From Tomocerus qinae (taxonomy: Eukaryota; Arthropoda; Collembola; Entomobryomorpha; Tomoceridae): a stretch of DNA of 64,000 nt. The stretch covers positions 11,966,001 to 12,030,000 of the forward strand of contig CM034548.1 in the NCBI GenBank assembly GCA_020055645.1, read 5' to 3'. Numbering within the stretch: the stretch's first letter is position 1; each line of letters begins with the position of its first letter. The notes beneath the pieces were generated by a model that saw nothing but the letters and a program-made list of their open reading frames with translations, did not search any database and had not been told where the DNA came from. Below, piece after piece: positions 11,701 to 34,749 of the stretch. The position numbers and the translations under genes are program-made.

Positions 11701-14700
11701 GTTAGATTTCAATTTCAATAGTTAATATTTGTATAAGAATAATCGAATGTGTACCATAATCTGATTTTCAGTAACGGTTAAGACTATATTATATCACTGC
11801 CATATTTTCAAAATCATGACTTTTCTGCCTAAATATTTATAAACATATTTACGTACTTTAATTGCATAGAAGGCGAATATTCCTACTACGAAACGTACTT
11901 AGTCTGTATTTATAAAAGAACAATGACTACTTGTATTAAGTTGTACAAGATTTTTAAGCATTTCTTTCAATTCATTAACTAGTGCGCAAGTGTACACCAT
12001 TCAATCAATATCAAGCAATTAAAAATTCAAACTAGATAGATTACAAACAGTTAATGGCACTCTTTTGAAAACATTTACAAATGGATTGATATTATAATTC
12101 CAAGAAACATCTAACAACTGATATTCTTTTCGTTTCCTCATTGATAAGAATTATTTATGTATAACTAAAACCATCTTTATGTTATTATTGTTAAAAAGGG
12201 TGAGTTTTCGGTCTTACTTGAGCGTATAATTTTAAAGTAGACGATGTTGGAATATCGGGCAGTGTACTAAACCACTCGTCTACAGGTTCTGAGGCCAATT
12301 TCACAGCCGCATTTCTTCCCACTCTGAGAATTCCTTCACGAAGAACTTTTGAGATAGGACAATGTCTGCCCAACTGGCACACCTGAAATCAGTCAAGATA
12401 ACGTTAAACGTAAAACTCATTTGCCTGAAATATCGCAATAATATTTTAGGAACAATTGAAAATTCGGCTTACCTCGTACATTGATGACAACTCACGGAAG
12501 TACGATCTGACTTTTTGTAGGATAAAGTCATTTTCAGGAGAAACGACAATGTAAGCAATATCTCTAGGATATGCGTATGGTTCCAGCAGTAGTTTTTCCC
12601 AAAATTTGATAGCTAAAGGACTTAAAGCAACCCAATCCTTTTCCGATCCAACCAATATTGATGGAATAGGCTGGGGTTCACATCTGTCATCCGTTCCTGC
12701 AATTAAAATACATTTATAGTATTGAGCGCTTCATTAATGTTTGATTTTTCTTTTTCATCTTTTGATAACTGAGAGATTAATAAGGATTTCCATACCTCTT
12801 CCGGCAAGTCGATGAAATTGTCTCCACGTAAGGGGACCAGAAACTGTATATTGGGCATCCCATGCTTTCGCGTGCACTGCATCTTGAATGAGAGGATGCA
12901 GAGCCCTCATTACTTGCATTACATCCTGCGGGAAATAGCAAAATGACTTGTCAATACTTTCAAATGCTGCTACTACTGAGCACTAACAATATTATAAATA
13001 ATTACGAATAAATTATGTTTCAAACAAATCAGTAGACTTGTCTCACCTGACTGGATTGGGGACCCCTGGCCCATAAATAAGGCCATTTATGCATAAAATT
13101 AGTGCTATTTTTAAGAGGCATTGAATCTTCTGGGAGTCTGGGGAATCCACTTCTTCCACTCGCCTCCAACATTACAGTTCGCCCATGTTCAAGAGCAGTG
13201 AGAGCTGCTCTACTCCCATCCAAGTATTCCAAGTAATTGTACGTACGTTCAGTCCATCTGCAAAATGCAATTTAGTTAAGTTCAACAAATAATTTACAAG
13301 TCTTTTCAATCTGCTTTAAAATTTAAAAAATATAAATCACCTGTTATGTATAACATCTCCAGTAAATCTAGAAGCAGCACTTGTGCCGTATAGCAAAAGA
13401 CATTGCTCACGCAACATTTCCAAAAGATACGGTGGAACAGCATCCAAAATAATCGAAGCACTAGTAGCATCTTTGTCAGCGCTAATAGCATTGGCATTTG
13501 GATACTTTGGGTCTAACAGGAGAAACGACGGTTTCTTCTTTTCGTACCACTCGTCGCCTGGTATTGCTAAAGGAGCTAAAGCTGGCGTAGTAATTTCACA
13601 TTCGTCTTCGTAAAACAGTCCTGAGCGGTGTGCCAATCTATTGCATAACAAAAAGATATAAAAACCCGGTACCATACTATACATTTAACATGCTTTTATT
13701 TAATTCAACACGTGAGATAAATCAGATAGGGGCGAAAGCATTTGTTTTTACTCGTCATCAAATCTCTGATGAACTATGCACTCATCATAACATTCCGAAT
13801 TCGTTTAGAACTAGAAATATGTAACTTATTAACGTAAATTGGCATAATATATAATTAATTTGGTATTTACCTTCGATTGGCACTCGCACTAAACCCGCAG
13901 TTACAGCGGACTTGATCTTCTTCAGGAGCTAGATCCGGAATATACAAGCCAACTTCAGAGCCACGGATGTTTCCCACGACTTTAATGCCAGCATTACAAA
14001 CGCACATCGTACAACTGTCAAAATTGTGATCGCGGAACAAGTTGATTACAGAATCGGACAGCGACAGATTAACAACCAAAGCGTGAGCTTCAAGCCCTCT
14101 GGAGCCATACATATGATGGTGTCCGGGGTGAGTATGATTTCCATGTGATGGGTGTTGAACAGATTGTTTCAGGTACATATTATTGGAGGGAGGACTTCCC
14201 AAGTCAAATTGAGGTCCTGCACATTTCCATACAATATTCCCCATGTAGAATACATTTATTTACTTTAAAACATTTCCAATTCCGACTTTATGTCGTTAAA
14301 TTCTGTGCCCGTTGTTGCGTATATCCTAGTAATGACTTAGAATGGTAAATTGTGTCAGCTGTACCTCGAATGGAACTGGGCACCGGAGAAATAGGCGATA
14401 GCCCAGGCCGTAGATGAATGGGGTTGTTTGGAATTGTTGGCCCCATGCTTCCCAGAGACGGGTTATGTTGAAGAGGTGTCGGGGTGGGCGCAAGATTTCG
14501 CTGCTGCAATTGGTTCCCAGTTGGATTTTGGGGTTGCTGAGGCAGTGGGGCTTTCTCTTTCGTCTGAGGTGCCGGAGATTCCGGCGTTTGCCAGCTGGGT
14601 TTGTAAACCGAGACTGGCAGGATGATGAGAGGTGGATTCTGTTGGCTTGGTAGAACGGAGAGAGGTGCGTACTTAGACGATCCCATTAACTTGTACACTG

Positions 14701-17700
14701 TAGGTGATTTGTAGACGTATGACCAATCCTATAAAATATTCCACATCAAACACTGAACATTTTGAAAGTTTGAAAAGCCAAAACTGTGAGTCCTTACTTC
14801 TATTGGCTCATCGGGTGGGCTTCCGAGACCTGGGTAGCTTTCTGGAGTTCTTCTAATACAATTCTCGGACATGGTGTCCATTAGTGGTGTTTCAGGTTGA
14901 AGCCCGCATGGTGAGGCTATAGGATGTTCATGTGATGGGGGCGTCGGGAACATTTTGGACAACTCCTCTGGTCTTAAGATCCCCAGACACTTGTTTTTCG
15001 TGCTACTGGAAGAAAGTGCGATCAATCCAGTGTCTTCTACGCATCCTGCCGGCTTGTTGGATCCAGGAGGTGTTGGTGCCTGGAACTACATACATACAAA
15101 GCAAATGAGTATATTTAATTCTTGCCGAATTCTTAAAGCATGACTAATCCAAATGCTTTTTACATATCTCACATTTTCATCACTGGAGGTGTCTGAATTA
15201 TCAAATATTTGATCCAAATCTCTAAACGAAGGCTGCAGCCCCTCTATCGTAAACAAATTACCCGGTGGAACTTTGGGGCCATTATTATTCCCAGACTCGT
15301 TCGGACAGTAAGGACTTTTCTCCTCCTCCTTTTTCATCATTGGATAAATTAGTTACCACACTTTTCATTTCAATTATCTTTCATTACGTATGTTCATTCG
15401 AGTAAAAAAGCTAACAACCTTAATTCCTTCTTTTCTTTTAAGGCTGTCCATATTAACAGCAGGTGCTTGAGTATTCTCCTCGTCAAATTCATATGGATCT
15501 GATAAGCTTTTCCCATTCTTCTCGATGGGACCATTTACTAAAGATGGTTCTACATCCGGTGGCTTTTTCATCCCCATTCCCCAACTGTAGAGAGTAGTTT
15601 TAATAGCTCCTTCGTTTGTTTTCATTCTTTTTACAGGATGATTGAGCCTAAACGACAAAAATACAATTTACAAAATGTTTAGATCTCAGCACAATGAACG
15701 GAATCAAATTTTAGGAACAGAGATTCCTTACCAAGCTTGCATAGCACTGTAATCATAGATGATATCAGATGGTTGATTGGAATCTTCTTCAGCCAATATT
15801 CTTTCGTACTCCTTGCTTGGTAAAACAGGTCTTGACAGTCCAGTAGAATTACCTTGTGCACTATTACAGTTTACAAAATTAACAGCATTAGAAATACTGT
15901 CATTGATCGTTGTACTTTGTTGCATCTTCCCAGATGCCGTGGTGTTGCTATTATCAGTTCCTGTTTCTGTTTTAGCACCATCAAAACTACCAGTAGGCGG
16001 AGAAAACACCTACAAACATAAAAACGACAGTTAAATACCGAAAAAGTTGGTGTCGAGTAAATTGGAGTAACTGGGAGAGCAATGGTACCTGATTGGAACT
16101 AGACGAGACTGATTTGGGAGCACTGTTGTCTGGAGTAGCGGCCGGCGGTTTTTCACCAGCTGGTTGAGGGCTGAGTGTAGGCATTGGAGGTTCTTGTTGC
16201 GGTACAGATGCCGGCTGCGACCGAGGCGTGGCTAAGGGAGAAGGTGCTATTGATGCTGGAGAAGCTCCAGGACCTTCACTCCCTATTCCAGCAGGTGCAA
16301 TGCTTCCAGGTCCAGTTTTGTAGGATGGTGGTCCTCCCAAAGGTGTCCCAGGAGTAGTGTTTCTAAAAACGCATTAATTTTCATTCGTGTTGTTATACAT
16401 TATTCGGATTTCCGGATAACATTAGTGAGTGGAAAGCGAAAGCACATGTTAAACTTGTAGTATAATATGGGTTTATTTAAACGAGGCCAGAGAAATTGTT
16501 GTTGACATGCACAACTTAAGTGGAACCGAATAATACCCAAAGCAATTATCAATGAAAAGGGCTTGTTGATAACACAGATAAAGGTATATAATGGATCACA
16601 CGAGTATTAACATCAATAACATCCATAGGAGAGAGATTGCAAAGTGCAAACAAACCAATCAGATAAGAGAGCACTTTATCTAACCGAGAAACAACATTTA
16701 CTTGACATTTAAAATCGGATTTTTAAGATACTCTGAATCTAACTGGTAAGTTTGCTATCCCACAAGGCGAAAGTGATTCCGGTTAAGGCAATCACTAACC
16801 TGTTGTTTGAAGTTTGAACATTGTGGCTCTGATGTTGAGCGTCGCTTCCTTTTGCGGAAGCACCCACATTGCTGTTGGCTTGTGAATTAGCCGATGAGTC
16901 TTCGGCCAGATCCCAAAGGTTAGCCCAGTTATCCACTTGAGCCATTTGCAGAGCAGTCCTTTTGTGGAACGTGCTCCTCCTGAATTTTGTACCTCCCTTT
17001 GTACTTTGACTACCCGACATGTGTCCCATACTTTTCGATCCCGAAATACGTTTACATCTGTGTTTCCCAAGCAAAATGAAACCAAAACTAAAAAATACAA
17101 AAGAAAATCCTAACCTCTGTGTTCATTTTTAACTAAAAGTATTTTTAAATGTATATAAATAAGAAGTTACTTTGAACAGGTGCACACTGTTTTCTTATTA
17201 GGGTCTGTAAAGTCCCAATGACCGACATTTTCAACATGATTTGTCGTTAATGGCTCTCCAGTGAGATTACTTGGTTCAGTTGCTGCAGGTTTGGAATTGA
17301 GGTTCGAACACAACACGCTTTCTTGCCACACTCTCTCCGGCAGGACCGCCGCAGCATGATCAACCTACATCCGCGATAAAACAAGATTAACGAACCTTTC
17401 CCCACATAGGAAGACTATGCTACTATAATCAATTGATTTGAAAGTACCTCTTGGAGTAGTGTATGAGACCCTTGTGGTTTGTTGGGCGGAGGGCCGTTTG
17501 GACAGGCTGCTGTTTCTGAGTCTTGTGAATTAACAGGCAGCCGACTTTTAGGTGTTGCCGTGAAGGGGGGTTGTACAGTTGAATCTAAAGCTCTCGGTGG
17601 GTCATCCAGCTCAGTGCATAATACATAACAAGAAGGGTACCGCATGCGGACACCTCCCACAATCACTTCCAGAACCGGAGGAATAGTTAACGGTGGTTGC

Positions 17701-19718
17701 TGATTTGGCAGCGCCTGGTGACTGGGTGATGGCGATGAATACGGCCCTGACTGAGGAGTTGAAGTGTCGTAAGTTGCCGATTTCAGCGCAGACTGAACAG
17801 GATAAAAATGTTTCCATTCTTCTAAGATTTTGTGTGTTCCTGGTTCATTTAATCTGTAACCCACCCCGGTTAGAGTACCCGCTAAACCATGCGGAGCGAG
17901 AATTACTGCAAAAAAGTATACAAACATCATTATAGACACTGCACTGAGTAGAAGTTATTTAGAAATGAGGTATTCATAATTATTATTGTGATTAGTGCCT
18001 GGCAATGTTTGATTCGGCGACTGGCAAGCAAGAAGATGATTTTTATTTATCCTTCTAATTGATGGATGCTGACGAACGTCCACACTCATGCACACTGTGC
18101 TTTCACCGTGTACAAAGAATGAAAACGAAAATGTAAGTTGCATCGGAAAACTGTAAAACGAAAGAATTATTACGTAAATCCCGCTGTATCACTGACAATT
18201 GGAAATATTTGTACTGTCACTTACTTTTTGACACCTATCCTTTGGTTATCGTCACAGGGTTGAATAAACCATTTGCCTATTCTCACAAACTCGCGTGCTA
18301 AAAGGCATCTTGACACACAAAATGACAACACCAATTATAGTTGACTGATTACAAACTAAATAACTTTATTGGAAGTGTCGAATGGAACTAAAGTGAAAAT
18401 CCTGAAAATTTCCTACAGGGACACAAAACCGCGTGTCTCAATCACTGTTTGTAAACATTATTTCTATAATAATGCAAGATGACTCCTTGTCTGTTGTCTG
18501 TGCAATATAAATGTTGTATCTACAATTTTATCCTTGATTGCGCATTATTTGAGGCACAAGAATTTGCATTTTAGTTACATTCTACACTTCCAACGGCACT
18601 GTGGAATACCAATTACCTTTCTATCAAATTGTGCAAGGCTTTAAATAGTAGTGTTCTGCATTCGTAAGACAATCCGCTTTCCCAGGACCCTTGATCCGCT
18701 TCTGTAAATATTGAACACATTTAAATTGTGAAGGGAGAGCACTAGAAACATGTCACTTATGTATCACTATTCATGTAGTACACACTACACACTACGGTTG
18801 GAGGTGTAAATCAGTGCCTATCCACAAATTATATACTCTGCTACACTGTTGTTAATTATTATTAGAACACAATTATAGGTGATCACGATCACTATTAATC
18901 CTATGGACACATCACACTGATAATGACGATCTTCTGTCAATCCCGTAGTCATTCCATAAGTAATAGTTGGAGTGGAGAGTAAAAGTGATATAGTAAACTT
19001 ACCCGATTCTAGTAATTGTGGATTGACCAACCCATTGAGATCGGGTTCCTCTCCATACCAAAATATCCACAATTCCTTGGGTCCATTTAATGAAGGATGA
19101 TTATGATTGCTACTGTAAAGAGATTGGTGGATTGAATTTTGTGATGACATCCCGTGATGTGATTTCGGTCCTGTTGGATATGGGGGGAGATGATGTGAAT
19201 TTACTGAGCTGATATGACCTGGCATTCCCATTCCCATATGCGGGGGCATCATATGTGTATGTTGCGGAGGTATGTGATGTCCTGTCATGTGTAATGGTGA
19301 AGGAACAGATGGCCCGGAAGGAACATTTCCTCCCGGGGTATGCAGAAATGGCGGCTGAGAACTTTGCGGTATAAAGGGGTCCAGCAATGATGACGATGAG
19401 GATTGTTTTGAATTCGGGGAGCGACGCCATACACAGAGGATGTCGGAAGCCAAACAACGGGCAAACGAAGCTAAAACTGGGTCATCCAAAGGACCGAATG
19501 AATGGTGAGGATGACCTGTCCCCGTACATCCATCTGACACTAGGCGACGCCATTTAATTCCGCACAAATCCGTCTATTTCAAATCAAAAATTAAACTTGA
19601 ATAATCAAGTCATATAGGAGATTGGGGGAAGTCTAAGATTTACAAAATTAGTTCTTACCAGTGCGAAGAAATTACTGTGACAATCCTCAAGTGTGGCGCC
19701 GTTATTAGGGTTAGTCAT
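8723..19718 (-). CDS. MED13: Mediator complex subunit 13 (skuld)
   Basis: MED13 links the CDK8 kinase module to core Mediator and controls RNA polymerase II transcription. Exons, 5' to 3': 19659-19718, 19003-19573, 18617-18701, 18225-18308, 17999-18150, 17448-17905, 17171-17364, 16800-17057, 16089-16362, 15732-16009, 15419-15647, 15173-15328, 14798-15079, 14365-14728, 13871-14216, 13341-13637, 13047-13257, 12796-12925, 12473-12696, 12218-12382, 11484-11679, 11185-11399, 10759-10953, 9818-10537, 9590-9703, 9306-9464, 8944-9224, 8723-8855. They sum to 2276 aa, in frame. Landmarks: N-terminal [14 protein letters not shown] and [30 protein letters not shown]; the central FPTPPSHEH; the Cys cluster [14 protein letters not shown] and [19 protein letters not shown]; then the Argonaute/PIWI-like C-terminus with [35 protein letters not shown] and LNTPQD-like [18 protein letters not shown]. 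The last exon ends [18 protein letters not shown], the usual MED13 tail. Odd: a 114-residue N-terminal insertion, and an apparent GC-AG intron at 17906-17998. The acceptor at 15328 is the least certain junction. Confidence 0.97.
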
Positions 19719-20321
19719 GGTAGCTGACCCTCACCTGGCTCCTGTGTCACTTAGCATGGCCCCAAATGACCCCTGGAACACGAGGAAATCCGAGAAATCA
19801 GCACGAGCACAAGGATTTTCACCTTTCAATGGCGACGAAGATGGCTGCTGACGGGAGACAACAAGCTCCCGCAATCCCCTTATCCCTCATTGGTTCTTCC
19901 TTTACTCAAGCTCTTCCACACCTCTCCAACCCCTCTTACTACGTATCTACTATTCTTATATTATATAGTACTGAAGCTTATATTAGTTATATACCGTCAT
20001 CTCCATCCACAGTGACTAGATTCTCCACTAAAAACCATAAGCCAAACATACCAGGTAGGTACATTTATATATTTATCTTTTTATACATACATACATTTGT
20101 ATACATACATACATTTGTATATGTACATACCGTGGTGAACTATGTAATGTATACAAAGTATACACACTGTTGTAGTACAACTTCACTTTTTACACTACAA
20201 ATAATACATTCGAACTTTCCCAAGTGCGAGATTCTTGCGATTTCGAAGATTCCGGATACTCACACGAATAGAAAGACAAGTTATCAAATATTTCATTCGT
20301 ATCCGGCAACTGCAAGTTAAA
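19719..20321. promoter_or_regulatory. Divergent promoter interval MED13 / MRPL50
   Basis: Only 603 bases separate the two start codons, which point away from each other, so both promoters and 5' UTRs must lie here or in upstream exons. A short TACATACATACAT/TTTGTATA microsatellite-like tract occupies about 20080-20130. I could not find a TATA box or initiator I would defend. A 184-aa frame on the plus strand spans the whole interval, but it reads through the MED13 5' UTR and shows no family motif, so I do not annotate it. Confidence 0.55.
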
Positions 20322-21579
20322 ATGCTCAAATTACGACAAATACTTACCAAACTCTCAATTTCTGAGGTAATCAACCCACTTTCTCGATTTTACAATGTAA
20401 ATAATGTCAGCTGACACTTTTTAAGTTTCATATTGCCGTGTTCGAGTATTGACAGCAGTATTATTTGCCGGAACGTGGACATACGAGCCTCATTTGATAT
20501 CTAAACACGGCCTTATCCTAATTATCAGCTGACTGTTTTTTTCTTATCGTCTTAGGTGGAAGTTGTTCATCGACATCAACAAGTTCGATGGAGGTTCAGA
20601 AGAGGATATACGAAAGAAAAAGTGAAACCTTTTGTGATTGACCCATCTTATTACACTCCGGGGGAACATGTGTCAGGCTCAGCTGAATTTAACGACTTAG
20701 CTAAAAACAGAACATTTGATTTTGATATGCAATCTTTACAATCTAGAGGGTGATTTTAAAATCTTTAAAATAAATATATTCATATATGTATGCAATTCAA
20801 AATAATTTTTAAATTAAAAATAATTTTTAATTTTGTAGATTCCTACGCTTTCAGAAAGCTTATGACCCTCCGAGAGATACAAGGTCAAGAATTATTTCCT
20901 TGGCAAAGTCTTGCAATCTTAAGTTCAGCAGTACCAAAGAAAATGAAATATTGAAATACCAACTTTCTGATTCTTTGGAGAAATATAACTTTCTAACAAA
21001 AGCCCACGAGGAATTCCAGCACGGTGTCCCTAATTCCCTGCTTTACATGATAGGAACCGTAGGTGAGTCATCATTTCTTCTATCTTAAAAAAATTAAAAT
21101 CATTAACAAGTATAAATATATTTTCTTTGTGTTTTAATTTGTGATTATTAATTTGTCGATTATAATTTGTGTGCGTACCGAATATAATATATCCAATCAA
21201 ATAAAATTGAATAGAATTAATTAGGTTTTTGATTTAGGTGATGCGGTAGAATTTTACGAAACCCCAGTGAATACAAATACACCTTATGATGAACTTATTC
21301 GTAGTAAGTCTCTGCCTCCCAATCTTCATGTTCAGGCAGAACCCGTAAGATTTCATCCAGGTAATATATTTTGCCATTGTAATTATAGTTGTGAAAAGTA
21401 CTTTGGTAAACAATTTTGGTTAATTTAATGTTTTCTTGGCTTTAGATACTGATACTATGTTTGGCGGAGTTAATGCGTTTACTAAAAGCTCCACTGTGGT
21501 TACTGGGCTTCGTGCAAAAAAGAAGTACAAAGGCTTTAAAGGACAAAAATATTGGCCCCCAGAAGACTTAGAGAATTAA
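20322..21579 (+). CDS. MRPL50: Mitochondrial ribosomal protein L50 (mL50)
   Basis: This is a structural protein of the mitochondrial large ribosomal subunit. Exons 20322-20366, 20556-20749, 20839-21062, 21238-21360 and 21446-21579 give 239 aa in frame. The first exon encodes MLKLRQILTKLSISE, basic and without acid until its end, consistent with a mitochondrial presequence and the reason for choosing this ATG. Family features: YDPPRDTRSRI matches the Y-[TD]-PP-x-D-x2-SR block of L50, then HGVPNSLLYMI and VGDAVEFYETPV, and DELIRSKSLPPNLHV near the family's usual end. The C-terminus continues about 45 residues beyond the vertebrate L50 end with a Lys/Gly-rich tail. AATAAA at 21664-21669 is a candidate poly(A) signal. 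Confidence 0.92.
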
Positions 21580-22132
21580 AGATTTATTCAGGTTCACAAA
21601 TATTACGTGAAATATCTCTGCTTACAATACCTAATAACAAAACTATGAATAACACTTGTAATAAATAAATTGGAGTGTTTAGTACATGCTTTAATTACTG
21701 TATTGTATTTACGTATGAGAAATAATGCATCACTTAGATAAAAATGTACTCTTCATTTGTATTATTTAATAGTACATTAAACTGAAGTTTATGTGTCATA
21801 AAATGAGATTGCGCATGACAGGAAGAGATAGCTAAAAGTTTAAAATCTAGGGCAGATTTAAGTACATTTAACAACCTGGACTATTAAGTATACTTTTCGA
21901 TTTAATATTTCCACAACACATGAGTAGCATTTATCATCAAATAAATACATTGACACTTTTTATTATAAATTTTACTACCTACAATAAAACCACATTTACA
22001 TGACATTTTTACTTAAATTTTTACGCACGCTTCTTACTTTTTATCTTCAGATTGCAACAAAATTAACCTTTTTCGGACGCACACCATTCTATTCCAATCC
22101 CAACATTCCCAACAAACGTGTGCACGGCGCAC
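21580..22132. other. Tail-to-tail 3' region of MRPL50 and BLTP2
   Basis: Only 553 bases separate the two stop codons. The plus-strand gene has AATAAA at 21664-21669. The minus-strand gene has a candidate AATAAA (TTTATT on plus) at 21959-21964, 169 bases past its stop. The two 3' UTRs may nearly touch. No other gene is visible. Confidence 0.6.
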
Positions 22133-32565
<10,433 letters not shown>

Positions 32566-34749
32566 AATTCTAGACGGTATTTTTTTATTGCTAAGCACAA
32601 TAATTCCCAAGAACGCAATAAAAGCTACTTCAGTTTATATTGTAATTGCTGATCTTTCTGCATTTTCTAACGTCGTTTGTTCCAAGTATCTGTTTTAACC
32701 GTATTTACCTAAAGAAAAACAGTTTTAAAAAAATTTTAAATTAGCATATAGAATGACAGAAATACCAAAACGACTTAAAAGTGACGATTATGCCTGTTGT
32801 CACCATCTGAAAATAGCTATATCCAAACCCATTTTAAGATTTTTATCACTCTAGCTTGTAATTCTTGGACGGAGAATATTTTTTACTTTTCAAATTTAGT
32901 CATCAATAACACTCAATTGACACGTTTAATATTGAAACATTGTCATATTGCTTCTACTAATTATTACGCCATTATTAACTCATACAAGATTTTATTTTGA
33001 AAAATATTAGTTAACATAAATTTGTATTTAATTTGCAATAGTTTCATTGTATTCAAACAAAAACAAATTTATATTGGCATAATATTTATATTCGGAAGTA
33101 GCCATTGGTAGGCTGCTGACAGTTGTATAAGCGAGCTTTAATAAATTATTGATTACATAATTAGTATCACCATCTGGTTAATTTGTCAATCGATAAAACT
33201 ATTCCTACCCCACTGAGTGACAGTGACAATATTGAACCTATTAACAATTAAAAAGATACTTTTGCACCAACGTTTAAAGGTTTACATTACAGTTGACAAT
33301 TTATGAAAATCATACCTCTAATGACTAACTAATGATTCATAATGACACCGGTGATAATGACTGATGACAATCCTCCTAAAATGTCTCATGCTCCGTGCTG
33401 ATAAATATAAATTCAATATCACGTTGTTGCATTGTACATTGTACTTCTTTCTACGTCAACAATAATAGTAAATAGCGAACAGATGAACAGAAGAAGGATA
33501 GTCCTTAAAACTGAACAACTTTACTATTTTTAAATGTTTACCGGGTGATTAATCGTTGGTTTCATTTCATTCCTGTCCATTCGCATTTCAATAGATGGAA
33601 TACCCGTGTCATATCTAAAGAACGACGCCAAAAATAAATCTCATTTTCAGACATTATTTCTTATTGGAAATGGAAATGGAGATCAGAGATGAGATGAGAT
33701 TTAAGATTATAATAATATATCGTCTGCTTAACATTACAATGTGACATACCACATTATCATGGCTGCTACAAAGTAACAAACCATTTTATTATGACACGAC
33801 AATGAGACCACTTTTGAAAAAATTGGAAATTTTGGTGCCACAATAGGGTTCGCAGTTTTTTAAAAACATTTTTGCCTATTTGCATAATAAATTTTTTTGT
33901 GGTTACCATTTCCACTACCAAAATAAAAGCGGATTGAGGCCATTTCCTCTTCCAACAAAAAGTGGAGGGAGGCCATTTCCATCCCTACGGGACGATATGT
34001 TTATGCGTTTTGTTTGTATTTGGAGATTGGACATTATTATAATAATATCTAAGGCTCAAGGCTAAAATACAATAAACTATGTCAAAAACATGTCAAAAAA
34101 AGTAGCGGAAATGGACGGTACATGACGTTTTTAGTGCATTTTTTCAATATCATTTGACCTTTTGACTTGACTTTGACCTGACTTAACCTAACCTAACGAA
34201 TAACCTTTCGAACAAGCTATCTCATGACGTTCTACAATGTCGTTGGTATAACTAAAGTTACACCAATTTTTATTTTTGAACCAAGCCCACAGGCAGCAGG
34301 GTTTCCAATTTATTTTTACCAATATTCAACTCGACCTCTGTATTCCTAGTTTACGTACAAAAAATTTGAACTGGTTATCTTAAACCGTTCTTGAGTTATC
34401 GTGCTAAATAACAACAGAAGGGCGATCGGACAGACGACAGACCGACAAACAGATCGTTGATTCCTATAAAGCAGATCCGCTACTTAACTTGCGCAAGTGA
34501 GTAGTTGAAAATGAATTTTACACAAAACAAAAATGCTACTCTACTTTACTCACTCTGGCTCGTGGCATCCTTCGAAATTGTTCCATGCAAACATGTTGGT
34601 ACCAACCCTGACCCTGATGAAGATCAATGAATGTAATGGAGAATGGAGCAGAGGCCTATAATATAGCTTATCTAGTGCAGCGAGACTTGACAACAAAGAA
34701 TACTCTCAAAGGGACATTACATTAGACATTGAATTTGTCGAAGCATGCT
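32566..34749. other. Intergenic region upstream of BLTP2
   Basis: This is AT-rich non-coding DNA that should include the BLTP2 promoter. It carries two CCTAA units at 34187-34196. A stretch near 34390-34470 reads as a GAGTTATCGTG run followed by a GGACAGACGACAG-type tract; such tracts are common in dispersed invertebrate repeats. I found no coding sequence. Confidence 0.4.

Noticed and set aside
19766..20320. Plus-strand 184-aa frame across the MED13/MRPL50 interval
   Set aside because: It lies in the MED13 5' region, has low-complexity YIHTF repeats from a microsatellite, and MRPL50 has a better start just after it.
33880..34065. Possible small gene or CRISPR-like repeats near GGCCATTTCC words
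   Set aside because: Only two or three imperfect copies with irregular spacing, no array and no coding signal.
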